Below are positions 22,477 through 31,093 of a DNA stretch of 64,000 bases, piece by piece. Source of the stretch: Thiorhodococcus drewsii AZ1. GTDB lineage: Bacteria > Pseudomonadota > Gammaproteobacteria > Chromatiales > Chromatiaceae. The DNA lies in contig NZ_AFWT01000015.1 in NCBI RefSeq assembly GCF_000224065.1, positions 62,001 through 126,000 of the forward strand. Reading direction: 5' to 3'. The number at the start of each line of letters is the position of its first letter. The stretch's first letter is position 1. The position numbers were made by a program, and so were the translations under genes. The notes under the pieces were generated by a model, which was not told the origin of the DNA, searched no databases, and saw only the letters and a program-made list of their open reading frames with translations.

Positions 22477-23964
22477 ATGAAGCAATCCATCCAGCTTCGC
22501 CTCAGCCAACACCTCACCATGACGCCCCAGTTGCAGCAGGCGATCAAGCTGCTGCAACTCTCGACGCTCGAGCTCCAGAAGGAGATCCAAGAGGCACTCG
22601 AAACCAATCTCATGCTCGAAGAGGGTGACGAGAACGAACGTTTCGCGGCCAGCGAACGGAGCGACGCCCGGCTCGACCAGAGCCAAGCCGAGGCGGAGCC
22701 CCAGCACGGCGAACAGGACATGGCCGTGGATCGCGAGATCCGCGCCGAGTCGAACGAGATGCCAAACGATCTTCCGGTCGACACCCAGTGGAACGACGTC
22801 TTCGACAGCTATCTGCCGCCCACCTCGCACGGCAGCGACGACAACTCCGATTTCGATCCGTTCGCCCAGCAGAGCCGCCCGCAAAGCCTGCAAGACCATC
22901 TCGCCTGGCAGCTGAATCTGAGCCGGCTGAACGAGCGTGACTTCATGATCGCTCAAACGGTCATCGATTCGATCGATCAGGCCGGCTATCTGCGCGCGGA
23001 CGTCGACGAGCTGCTCGCCTCCATCGACAACCCGGATATCAGCGTCGAGGAGATCGAGACGCTGATCCACCGCGTCCAATCACTCGACCCGCCAGGCATC
23101 GGGGCGCGCAGCATCCAGGAATGCCTGACCATCCAACTGCGCCAGTTGTCTGACCAGTTTCCCGCGCGCGATCTGGCCGTCAGGGTCTGCGTCGAGGGTT
23201 TCGAGCATTTGCCGAGAGGCGACCTTGGCGCGCTCGCCCGTCTGCTGAAGGAACCGGAGGAGCGCATCGCTGAGGCGATCGCACTCATCCGCCAACTCAA
23301 TCCGAAGCCGGGGACCTTGATCGAAGAGGCGCCGCCGGAGTACGTTGTCCCCGACATCTTCGTCCGTAAAGGGGAGGGTCGCTGGCACGTCGAACTCAAT
23401 CCGGAGTCGACGCCGAAACTGAGAGTGAACGCGGATTACGCGCAACTGATCAGGCGCTCGGATCAGAGCGCGGACAGCACCACGCTCAAGAGCCATCTGC
23501 AGGAGGCGCGATGGTTCATCAAGAGCCTGGCCAGCCGCAACGACACGGTTCTGCGCGTGGGATCCAAGATCGTGGAGATGCAACAGGACTTCTTCGAACT
23601 CGGCGACGAGGGCATGCGCCCCATGGTTCTGCGCGACATCGCCGAGGCGCTCGAACTGCACGAGTCCACCGTATCTCGGGTCACCACCCAGAAATACATG
23701 CACACACCGCGAGGCACATTCGAGTTCAAGTATTTCTTTTCATCGCACGTCAACACCGCTTCTGGCGGCGAGTGTTCATCCACGGCGATCCGCGCCCTGA
23801 TTCGCAAGCTGATCTCAGGGGAATCCGCCAGAAAGCCCCTGAGCGACAGCAAAATCGCGCAGGAACTCGCTGATCAGGGCATCAAGGTCGCACGCCGAAC
23901 AGTCGCCAAATATCGCGAGGCAATGGGCATCCCACCCTCGAACGAGCGCAAACGCCTAGCATGA
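22477..23964 (+). CDS. rpoN: RNA polymerase sigma-54 factor
   Basis: A 495-residue sigma-54. Region I is the Gln/Leu-rich activator-contact segment (LRLSQHLTMTPQLQQAIKLL). An acidic linker covers about residues 50-130, then come the core-binding region and the DNA-binding C-terminus. The RpoN box ARRTVAKYRE lies near the end. It sits between lptB and hpf as in many gammaproteobacteria. The FHA activator in this window is one likely client. Confidence 0.97.
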   Translation: MKQSIQLRLSQHLTMTPQLQQAIKLLQLSTLELQKEIQEALETNLMLEEGDENERFAASERSDARLDQSQAEAEPQHGEQDMAVDREIRAESNEMPNDLPVDTQWNDVFDSYLPPTSHGSDDNSDFDPFAQQSRPQSLQDHLAWQLNLSRLNERDFMIAQTVIDSIDQAGYLRADVDELLASIDNPDISVEEIETLIHRVQSLDPPGIGARSIQECLTIQLRQLSDQFPARDLAVRVCVEGFEHLPRGDLGALARLLKEPEERIAEAIALIRQLNPKPGTLIEEAPPEYVVPDIFVRKGEGRWHVELNPESTPKLRVNADYAQLIRRSDQSADSTTLKSHLQEARWFIKSLASRNDTVLRVGSKIVEMQQDFFELGDEGMRPMVLRDIAEALELHESTVSRVTTQKYMHTPRGTFEFKYFFSSHVNTASGGECSSTAIRALIRKLISGESARKPLSDSKIAQELADQGIKVARRTVAKYREAMGIPPSNERKRLA

Positions 23965-23994
23965 GCAGGCTGTTTGAACCTAAGGAGTCAAATG

Positions 23995-24318
23995 ATGCAG
24001 ATTAACCTGACGGGTCACCACATCGACGTAACCGAAGCGCTGAAGAGTTATGTCGACAGCAAATTCGAACGTCTAGCACGACATTTCGACCACGTCATCA
24101 ACGCCCATGTCGTCCTCAGCGTTGAAAAGCTCACCCAGAAGGCGGAGGCGACACTCCACATCAATGGAGGCAAGGTGTTTGCCGACTCCACTCATGAAGA
24201 CATGTACGCGGCCATCGACGGGCTCATCGACAAGCTCGATCGACAAGTGATTCGCTACAAGGAGAAGAAAAACAGCCACCGACCTGGCGCACCGATCGTC
24301 ACCGCCGAGGAGGAATGA
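23995..24318 (+). CDS. hpf: Ribosome hibernation promoting factor, short form
   Basis: A 107-residue HPF/YfiA protein (MQINLTGHHIDVTEALKSYV) that binds the 30S subunit and promotes 100S dimers in slow growth. It lacks the extra C-terminal domain of long HPF. I chose ATG 23995, 7 nt after AAGGAG; an ATG at 23992 and an upstream TTG are less well placed. It follows rpoN closely. Confidence 0.93.
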   Translation: MQINLTGHHIDVTEALKSYVDSKFERLARHFDHVINAHVVLSVEKLTQKAEATLHINGGKVFADSTHEDMYAAIDGLIDKLDRQVIRYKEKKNSHRPGAPIVTAEEE

Positions 24319-24459
24319 GGCGATTGCCGGAAACGCTCATTCCAGATGACGCCGAATTGGCGCTCGTTCTCTGAGAGCGTCGGCGGGAGCATGGCCAAGC
24401 GCCGTGCCCCTAGCCCGACACCGAGGACGAACGTCAAGACACGCCAGCTCACATGAACG

Positions 24460-24489
24460 TTGACCGAAATCGCCCACGATCCCGATACG
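24460..24489 (+). promoter_or_regulatory. Candidate promoter of a small RNA upstream of ptsN
   Basis: TTGACC (24460-24465) and GATACG (24484-24489) with 18-bp spacing. The -35 box is good and the -10 box is moderate. Confidence 0.35.
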
Positions 24490-24495
24490 CATTGA

Positions 24496-24570
24496 TCTGA
24501 CCGCTGCGCCGACTCGCTAAGGCGCGCGACACCTCGGACGGACACAAGGAAGGCCGTTCGAGGTGTTTTT
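24496..24570 (+). ncRNA. Candidate small RNA between hpf and ptsN
   Basis: A transcript from the promoter at 24460 to the terminator at 24570 would be about 75 nt. The 5' half has no open frame and the 3' half is the terminator hairpin. It is not matched to any known RNA family by eye. It could also be only the terminator of the rpoN-hpf transcript. Confidence 0.3.
24530..24570 (+). terminator. Strong rho-independent terminator before ptsN
   Basis: A 12-bp stem, CACCTCGGACGG (24530-24541) against CCGTTCGAGGTG (24554-24565) with one G-U pair, is followed by TTTTT. It separates hpf from ptsN. Confidence 0.85.
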
Positions 24571-24752
24571 CATTGAGACGATGACGACTGAGCACATATG
24601 ATGCACCCGTCATCCCATGCACCCGTCATCGGGCCGATTTCGAGGAAACCACGACTCATGACCAGAACCACTTGTCCGCGATGCCTCTGGCAACCATCGC
24701 CAAGCGACACGATCGCCGTGAAACGCGCCGGTGCCTGACAGGAGTTGACCCC

Positions 24753-25202
24753 ATGTTCAGCCCCGATCTGATCAGCGAATCCCGCATCGGATGCGGCCTT
24801 GAGATCTCCAGCAAGAAGCGTCTGCTCGAAACACTGGCCGAACTCCTGGCGACCGATCACCCTCGACTGCAGACCGAGACCGTCTTCGAGCGCCTGCTCG
24901 AACGCGAGCGTCTCGGCAGTACCGGGCTCGGTCACGGGATCGCGCTGCCTCACGCGCGCCTGAAGGAGGTGTCCGACGTCATCGGCGCCTTCGTCCAGAT
25001 CAGGCAAGGGATCGATTACGATGCCGCAGACGGCGAGTCCGTCGACCTGGCCTTCGCCCTGCTCGTCCCGGAGGCGGCGAACGAGGAGCATCTCCACTTG
25101 CTCGCCCATCTGGCCAGCCTCTTCAGCGACCCCGAGATCCGAGCGCAACTGCGCGAGGCCGACTCCGCAGCCCGCCTTCTGAGCGTTCTGAACGCACGAT
25201 AG
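24753..25202 (+). CDS. ptsN: PTS IIA-like nitrogen regulatory protein
   Basis: A 149-residue EIIA(Ntr). The phosphorylated histidine is His67 in GHGIALPHAR. It ends the EI-HPr-EIIA(Ntr) phosphorelay, which regulates potassium transport, nitrogen and stress responses rather than sugar import. I chose ATG 24753, preceded by CAGGAG; the longer frame upstream has no similarity. It begins the PTS cluster. Confidence 0.95.
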   Translation: MFSPDLISESRIGCGLEISSKKRLLETLAELLATDHPRLQTETVFERLLERERLGSTGLGHGIALPHARLKEVSDVIGAFVQIRQGIDYDAADGESVDLAFALLVPEAANEEHLHLLAHLASLFSDPEIRAQLREADSAARLLSVLNAR

Positions 25203-25224
25203 ACCGCCCGGCGAGACGCCAGCA

Positions 25225-26187
25225 ATGATCGACAGTCTGCAACTCCTGATCGCTCAGACGGCGCCGCAACTCAAGCTCCGTTGGCTCACACCCGAGCCCA
25301 AGGAGCCACGCCCGCTGCGCGGCGAGACCCCCGCGCATGGGAGTCAGTCTCTGATCGGGTCGCTCAACTGCATCCACCCCAACCGACTGCAGGTGATCGG
25401 CCATCCCGAGCAGATCTATCTGACCGAACTGGGAAGCACCGCCTTTACCGAGACCATCGAAAAGCTCTTCGCCGATCGTCCCGCAGCGGTGCTCTTCTCC
25501 GATGACATCGAGCCGGATGCCGCCCTGCGAGAGGTCGCCGAGCGTACCCAAACCCCGCTTCTCAGCTCATCGCTCGGCGATCAGGATCTGATCAACCATC
25601 TACGCTATTTCCTGACCCACGCCTTGGCAGAACGCGAAACCGTTCACGGCGTCTTCATTGAGGTGCTGGGCATGGGCGTGCTGCTGGTGGGCAATCCTGC
25701 GGTGGGCAAGAGCGAGCTGGCCCTGGAGCTCATCACGCGCGGTCACCGCATCATCGCCGACGACGCGCCTCGATTCGCCCGCATCGCGCCCGAGGTACTG
25801 GAGGGAAGCTGTCCCGAGACACTCCGAGACTTTCTTGAGGTCCGCGGACTTGGCATCCTCAACATCCGGGCCATGTTCGGCGAGGGCGCGGTGCGGCGCG
25901 ACAAGACGCTCAACCTCATCATCGACCTGCAGCCACTGGACCACCAACAGCTCGAAAGCATCGACCGGCTCAGTGGAAGTCTCACGGCAATGAACATCCT
26001 GGGCGTCGCCATCCCTAAGATCGTGATGCCGGTCGCCCCAGGCCGCAATCTGGCCATCCTGGTCGAAGCGGCGGTGCGCCACCAGATTCTACGGATCAGG
26101 GGCTATGATGCCGGAGTGGATTTCATCGACCGCCAGGCTAGAGCGATCAGCATCGACCGACCGGATCCACCGGCACTCCGACGCTGA
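25225..26187 (+). CDS. hprK: HPr kinase/phosphorylase
   Basis: A 320-residue bifunctional enzyme that phosphorylates and dephosphorylates HPr on a serine. It has the Walker A loop GNPAVGKSELAL, the catalytic histidine in ETVHGVFIEVLGMGV and the signature EVRGLGILNIRAMFG. The segment HRIIADDAPRF differs from the usual ADDxVE form in having Arg in place of the acidic residue. HPr in this cluster keeps Ser46, so the pair is likely functional. It is typical of proteobacterial PTS clusters with rapZ. Confidence 0.95.
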   Translation: MIDSLQLLIAQTAPQLKLRWLTPEPKEPRPLRGETPAHGSQSLIGSLNCIHPNRLQVIGHPEQIYLTELGSTAFTETIEKLFADRPAAVLFSDDIEPDAALREVAERTQTPLLSSSLGDQDLINHLRYFLTHALAERETVHGVFIEVLGMGVLLVGNPAVGKSELALELITRGHRIIADDAPRFARIAPEVLEGSCPETLRDFLEVRGLGILNIRAMFGEGAVRRDKTLNLIIDLQPLDHQQLESIDRLSGSLTAMNILGVAIPKIVMPVAPGRNLAILVEAAVRHQILRIRGYDAGVDFIDRQARAISIDRPDPPALRR

Positions 26188-26247
26188 AGTCGCTGGACCT
26201 CACATCCAAATGTCTCACATCAACGATACCCGACGCGAAGACATGCG

Positions 26248-27105
26248 ATGAAACTCATCATTCTCAGTGGCCTCTCAGGCTCCGGAAAGAGCGTTGCGCT
26301 CCACACGCTCGAGGATCTGGGGTACTACTGCATCGACAACCTGCCGCTCTTCCTGCTGAAGGATTTGGCGCTGGGGCTCCACAACACGCTGGATACCGCC
26401 TTCACCAACACGGCCGTCGGAATCGATGCCCGAACCAACAGAGAGGCGCTGGTCCAGCTCCCCGAGTTGGTGATGACGGCATTGGAGCAAGGCATCGACT
26501 GCCATGTACTCTTTCTGGAGACCCAGACCGAGACCCTCATCAAGCGTTTCAGCGAGACACGCCGCAAGCATCCGCTGACGCGCGGCGATCGCCCCTTGAG
26601 CGAGGCCATCCAGCTGGAGCGCGAACTGCTCAAGCCGATCCGGGACTGCGCCGATGTCCAGATCGACACGACTCAAACCAACATCCACGAACTTCGCGAC
26701 CGGGTTCGCGGCTGGGCGATGGGCAACGCCTCGCCCAAGGCATCGATTCTGCTTCAGTCGTTCGGCTTCAAGCACGGGGTCCCACAGGACGTCGACTTCG
26801 TCTTCGACGTGCGCTGCCTACCCAATCCCCATTGGCAGCCCGAGCTCAAGCGACTGACCGGATTGGATCCGCTGGTCGAGGCGTTCCTGGAAAAACACGC
26901 CGAGACCCGAGACATGCGCGACGACATCCTCGCCTTCTTCGAGCGCTGGATCCCGCATTTCGAAACCGACGGCCGAAGCTATCTCACCATCGCCATCGGC
27001 TGCACCGGAGGCCAGCATCGCTCGGTCTACATGACGGAGCAACTGAGACGCCATTTCGAGCAACTCGGACATAGCGTCATCGTCCGACATCGAGAACTGG
27101 CGTGA
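26248..27105 (+). CDS. rapZ: RapZ, RNase adapter / nucleotide-binding protein
   Basis: A 285-residue YvcJ/RapZ protein with Walker A LSGLSGSGKSVALHTLED at the N-terminus and the C-terminal RNA-binding region (VDFVFDVRCLPNPHW, IAIGCTGGQHRSVYM). In E. coli it controls glucosamine-6-phosphate synthesis through small RNAs GlmY/GlmZ. The stop overlaps the next gene's GTG. Confidence 0.95.
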   Translation: MKLIILSGLSGSGKSVALHTLEDLGYYCIDNLPLFLLKDLALGLHNTLDTAFTNTAVGIDARTNREALVQLPELVMTALEQGIDCHVLFLETQTETLIKRFSETRRKHPLTRGDRPLSEAIQLERELLKPIRDCADVQIDTTQTNIHELRDRVRGWAMGNASPKASILLQSFGFKHGVPQDVDFVFDVRCLPNPHWQPELKRLTGLDPLVEAFLEKHAETRDMRDDILAFFERWIPHFETDGRSYLTIAIGCTGGQHRSVYMTEQLRRHFEQLGHSVIVRHRELA

Positions 27106-27497
27106 GCGTCGGCGTTCTGCTCATCACCCACAGCCCGCTCGCCGGGGATCTGCTGCGGATCGCAGGCGAGATACTCGGCACCGACCCAGCCGGTGTCGAG
27201 GGTGTGGAGGTCGTCAACGATACGCCGCGTGAGGATCTGATCGAGGAATGCCTGCGCCGCCTAGATCGGCTCAACGAGGGCGACGGTGTGCTCATCCTGA
27301 GCGACCTCTTCGGCTCTACACCGTGCAATGTGGCCAACAGGCTCCAGGAACTACGGACCAACGTACAGGTGCTCACCGGCGTGAATCTGCCCATGCTGTT
27401 GAGAGCGCTGAACTACGCCACCCTCGATCTGGATGCCGTGACCGAGAAGGCACTTCAGGGCGAACGCGATGGCGTCCAACTCTGCAAACACGACTGA
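27102..27497 (+). CDS. PTS EIIA component, mannose family
   Basis: A 131-residue EIIA(Man)-type protein. The phosphorylated histidine is His10 in LLITHSPLAGDLL, and LSDLFGSTPCNVAN is the family's active-site loop. The start is GTG at 27102 overlapping the rapZ stop. No EIIB or EIIC of the mannose family is present, so it probably serves as a regulatory phosphate acceptor, as in other proteobacterial clusters of this type. Confidence 0.92.
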   Translation: MSVGVLLITHSPLAGDLLRIAGEILGTDPAGVEGVEVVNDTPREDLIEECLRRLDRLNEGDGVLILSDLFGSTPCNVANRLQELRTNVQVLTGVNLPMLLRALNYATLDLDAVTEKALQGERDGVQLCKHD

Positions 27498-27539
27498 AAA
27501 CCGCGATGGGACCACTCGCGCAACAGGGATTCATGCCGG

Positions 27540-27809
27540 ATGATTCGCAAAGAATTCGAAATCTGTAACAAGCTGGGCCTGCATGCGCGGGCTGCAGCCA
27601 AGCTGGTGCAATGCGCCGGACGCTTCAAGAGCCATATCGAGATCGAACGCCGAGGCCAGAGCGTCAACAGCAAGAGCATCATGGGCGTGATGATGCTGGC
27701 CGCCAGCCAGGGCACCAAGGTGAGGGTTCAGGCCGAGGGCGAGGACGAGCAGGAGGCCATCGACGCGATCGAGACGCTCATCCGCGACCGTTTCGGAGAG
27801 AGCGAGTGA
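27540..27809 (+). CDS. ptsH: Phosphocarrier protein HPr
   Basis: An 89-residue HPr. His15 in LGLHARAAAKL is the EI-phosphorylated site. Ser46 in NSKSIMGVMMLA is the HprK site, so both control points are intact. The stop overlaps the EI start (GTG) by 4 bp. Confidence 0.96.
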   Translation: MIRKEFEICNKLGLHARAAAKLVQCAGRFKSHIEIERRGQSVNSKSIMGVMMLAASQGTKVRVQAEGEDEQEAIDAIETLIRDRFGESE

Positions 27810-29548
27810 CGATCGCGTTCCAGGGCATCGGGATCGCCTCGGCCTGCTCGATCGCCCTGGGCCCTGCCTTCATCGACGCCCGCGACCAGCATACCGCCGC
27901 CCATCGAGCCATCGCGGCCGATCAGGTCGAGGCCGAACTGACCCGATTCGATCAGGCCCTTGATGCCGCGCGCCAGGCGCTGCGAATGGTGCGGGACCAG
28001 ATTTCGACCGACAGCCGGATCCATGCCGCCGAATTCCTGGACGCGCATCTCCTGATGCTCGACGACCCGATGATGACCGGTGCGATCCAGCACATCGTCC
28101 AGAGCCAATTGTGCTGCGCCGAATGGGCGCTACAGATCCACTGCGAACGACTGATGCAGGTGTTCGACGAGATGGACGACACCTATTTGCGCGCGCGCGG
28201 GGACGACGTCCAGCACCTAGTGCGTCAGATTCAGGGATTCCTGCGCGAGGACGCCGCCCCACCCGTGCTCGCCGATCAGGACCTGATCGGCCATATCGTG
28301 GTCGCTCGGGATCTCACCCCGGCCGACGCCATTCTGCTCCACCAGCGTGGCGCCGCTGCCTTCGTGACCGAATACGGCGGGCCCACGTCGCACACCGCAA
28401 TCCTGGCCCGCAGCCTCGGTATCCCGGCGATCGTTGGGATCCACGAGGCCACGCGCTATCTGCGACCGAACGAGTTCCTGATCGTCGACGGCGAGACCGG
28501 CACACTGCTGGCCAGCTCGGATGACAACACGCGCCAGCATTTCCGCCAACGGCTGCGGGCTATCGAGCAACGTCAGCGCCAACTGCGCGACCTGGTGGAC
28601 CTGCCCTCTCGGACCCGCGACGGTGTACCCATCAAGATCATGGCCAACCTGGAGCTGTCCGAGGATGTCCAGGTCGCCCGGGCCGCAGGGGCGGACGGAG
28701 TGGGCCTCTACCGCACCGAGTTCCTCTACATGAATCGGGACGACCTCCCGGACGAAGAGGAACATCTGGCCAACTACATCGAGATCCTGGAGGGACTCGA
28801 TGGAATCCCGCTCACCATCCGCACGCTCGATCTGGGCGTGGACAAACGCACCGACGCCATGCCCGGCCCGAGTGACAACGCGACCAATCCAGCGCTCGGA
28901 CTGCGCGCAATTCGGCTCTGCCTCAAGGAACTCGAACTCTTTCGCCCGCAGCTGCGCGCCATACTGCGCGCCTCCGCGCTCGGACCGGTCAGACTCATGC
29001 TCCCCCTGGTGACCAATCTGCATGAGGTGGACACGGTCCTCGACCTCATCGGCCAGATCAAGCGCGAACTCGACGCAGACGGACTCGACTACGATCCCCG
29101 GATGCGGATCGGTGCCATGATCGAGGTGCCAGGCGCCGCGCTCGCGGCCAGACCCATCGCCCGCCGACTGGATTTTCTCTCCATCGGCACCAACGATCTC
29201 ATCCAATACACGCTCGCCATCGACAGACTGGACGACGCGGTCAACTATCTCTTCGACCCAACCCATCCGGCCATCCTGCGGCTGATCCGCATCATCATCG
29301 AGGCCGGCGCAGCCGAGGGCGTCCCTGTCAGCATGTGCGGCGAAATGGCCAGCGACCCCCGCTTCACCCGACTGCTGCTCGGAATGGGATTGCGCGAATT
29401 CAGCATGCAACCAGGCGCTATTCTAAATATCAAAGAGACCGTGCTGAACGCCGACACCCAGAAGCTGAACGCGCGCGCCGAGTTCCTTTTCACGCGCCTG
29501 GACGACGCCGATCCGAGTCTTCTGCTCGATGCCCTGAACGCCGACTGA
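27806..29548 (+). CDS. ptsI: PTS enzyme I
   Basis: A 580-residue PEP-protein phosphotransferase that charges HPr. The active histidine is His196 in GGPTSHTAILARSLGIPAIVG; the PEP-binding barrel shows GVGLYRTEFLYM, DLGVDKR, LSIGTNDLIQYTLAIDR and VSMCGEMASD. It lacks the N-terminal GAF domain of the EI(Ntr) form, although its partners include EIIA(Ntr). The start is GTG 27806, overlapping ptsH. Confidence 0.95.
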   Translation: MTIAFQGIGIASACSIALGPAFIDARDQHTAAHRAIAADQVEAELTRFDQALDAARQALRMVRDQISTDSRIHAAEFLDAHLLMLDDPMMTGAIQHIVQSQLCCAEWALQIHCERLMQVFDEMDDTYLRARGDDVQHLVRQIQGFLREDAAPPVLADQDLIGHIVVARDLTPADAILLHQRGAAAFVTEYGGPTSHTAILARSLGIPAIVGIHEATRYLRPNEFLIVDGETGTLLASSDDNTRQHFRQRLRAIEQRQRQLRDLVDLPSRTRDGVPIKIMANLELSEDVQVARAAGADGVGLYRTEFLYMNRDDLPDEEEHLANYIEILEGLDGIPLTIRTLDLGVDKRTDAMPGPSDNATNPALGLRAIRLCLKELELFRPQLRAILRASALGPVRLMLPLVTNLHEVDTVLDLIGQIKRELDADGLDYDPRMRIGAMIEVPGAALAARPIARRLDFLSIGTNDLIQYTLAIDRLDDAVNYLFDPTHPAILRLIRIIIEAGAAEGVPVSMCGEMASDPRFTRLLLGMGLREFSMQPGAILNIKETVLNADTQKLNARAEFLFTRLDDADPSLLLDALNAD

Positions 29549-29632
29549 GTTCGCGAAGATCGCCGCTCGGCTCTGGTAGCATAGGCGCCATCACGGCATT
29601 GCGTCCGCCATCTCGCGACCGACAGGGCTTCT

Positions 29633-30994
29633 ATGACCGTCCCCGTTCCCAGCAACCCCGACAACACCCGACTCGAGGATCTGCAGCAGGTTCTGCAGCA
29701 GGGTGGGATGCGTCGGGCCGCGCGCATGCTCAACGCACTACAGCCGGCCGAAATCGCCCATCTGCTCGAATCGCTCCCACCCAAGGAACGCGAACTGGTG
29801 TGGAATCTGGTGGAGGCCGAATACGACGGCGAGGTCCTCACCTATCTCCACGACGATGTCCGCGAGCATCTGATCCGGCTGATGGACACCGGCGAGCTGA
29901 TCGCCGCCATGGGCAGCCTGGACACGGACGACCTGGCCGACATGCTGCAGGACCTGCCGGTCGCCATCACCCAGGAGGTGGTCAAATCGCTCGATCAGCA
30001 GCGACGCGACCGTCTCGAAAAGGCCCTGTCGTTCGACGAAGACAGCGCCGGCGGTCTCATGAACACCGACACCGTGACGGTGCGTCCCGAGATGACGCTC
30101 GACGTGGTGATGCGCTATCTGCGCCGACTCAAGGACGGACTGCCGGACATCACCGACAACCTCATCGTGGTCGACCGCAAGGGTCACTATCTCGGGGTCC
30201 TCTATCTGACCGACCTGCTCACCCACGACCCGGAGGACACGGTCGCCGAGGCCATGACGCTCGACGTACAGGCCATTCCGGCCTCGTGGAGCGCGCGCGA
30301 GGTCGCGACCCGATTCGAGCAACACGATCTGGTCACGGCGCCGGTCGTGGACGAGGACGGAAGCCTGCTCGGACGCATCACGGTCGACGACGTCATGGAC
30401 GTCATCCGTGAGGAGGCCGATCACCAGTTCCTAGGACAGGCCGGTCTGTCGGAGACCGAGGACATGTTCGCCCCGGTCCTGCTCAGCGCCCGCCGCCGAG
30501 CGCTCTGGCTCGGCGTCAACCTGCTCACCGCCTTCCTCGCGGCCTGGGTCATCGGACGCTTCGAGGCAACCATCCAGCAGGTGGTGGCCCTGGCCGTGCT
30601 GATGCCCGTGGTGGCCAGCATGGGCGGCATCGCCGGCACACAGACGCTCACGCTTGCCATTCGCGGGCTCGCGCTCGGACAGCTCTCGATCAACAACGCA
30701 CGCTGGCTCCTGTGGAAGGAGATGGCGGTCGCCGGCATCAACAGCGTCATCTGGGCCATCGTCGTCGCGCTGGTCGCCAAGCTGTGGTTCCACGACACCG
30801 ACATCGCACTGGTCATCGGCGCCGCCATCAGCATCAACCTGCTGGCCGCCGCCTTCTCCGGCGCCCTGCTCCCGCTGGCACTCGAACGCTTCGGAATCGA
30901 CCCCGCGCTGGCCGGTGGCGTCATCCTCACCACGGTCACCGACGTCATCGGCTTCCTCTCCTTCCTCGGCCTGGCGACCATCTTCCTGCTGTAA
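29633..30994 (+). CDS. mgtE: Magnesium transporter MgtE
   Basis: A 453-residue Mg2+ channel. An N-terminal superhelical domain (about residues 15-130), two CBS domains (about 135-260) and five C-terminal helices with the pore motif MPVVASMGGIAGTQTLTLAIR are present. Cytoplasmic Mg2+ bound between the N and CBS domains closes the pore. It ends the PTS cluster, as it also does in Xanthomonas-type clusters. Confidence 0.95.
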   Translation: MTVPVPSNPDNTRLEDLQQVLQQGGMRRAARMLNALQPAEIAHLLESLPPKERELVWNLVEAEYDGEVLTYLHDDVREHLIRLMDTGELIAAMGSLDTDDLADMLQDLPVAITQEVVKSLDQQRRDRLEKALSFDEDSAGGLMNTDTVTVRPEMTLDVVMRYLRRLKDGLPDITDNLIVVDRKGHYLGVLYLTDLLTHDPEDTVAEAMTLDVQAIPASWSAREVATRFEQHDLVTAPVVDEDGSLLGRITVDDVMDVIREEADHQFLGQAGLSETEDMFAPVLLSARRRALWLGVNLLTAFLAAWVIGRFEATIQQVVALAVLMPVVASMGGIAGTQTLTLAIRGLALGQLSINNARWLLWKEMAVAGINSVIWAIVVALVAKLWFHDTDIALVIGAAISINLLAAAFSGALLPLALERFGIDPALAGGVILTTVTDVIGFLSFLGLATIFLL

Positions 30995-30996
30995 AC

Positions 30997-31087
30997 AGCT
31001 ACCAGCTACCAGCTACCAGCTACCAGCTACCAGCAAGATTATAGTGCTGGCGGCTGGCGGCTGGCGGCTGGCGGCTGGCGGCTGGCG
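30997..31087. repeat. Heptad-repeat inverted element between mgtE and the phosphohexomutase
   Basis: The left arm is five exact copies of AGCTACC (30997-31031) plus AGC. The right arm is six exact copies of GCTGGCG (31046-31087). The 11-nt centre is AT-rich. The arms are largely complementary allowing G-U pairs. The element fills the space between two convergent stops. Confidence 0.85.
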
Positions 31088-31093
31088 ACAAAA

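Larger units (their letters stand above)
24319..24752. other. Intergenic region between hpf and ptsN
   Basis: 434 bp with no credible protein gene. It holds a strong plus-strand terminator (24530-24570) and, before it, a possible promoter (24460-24489), which together suggest a small RNA. A repeated phrase, ATGCACCCGTCATC, occurs twice in tandem at about 24600-24630. Confidence 0.5.

Noticed and set aside
30997-31087. Tandem repeats considered as a CRISPR array
   Set aside because: Units are only 7 bp with no spacers and are arranged as two opposing arms; no cas genes are present.
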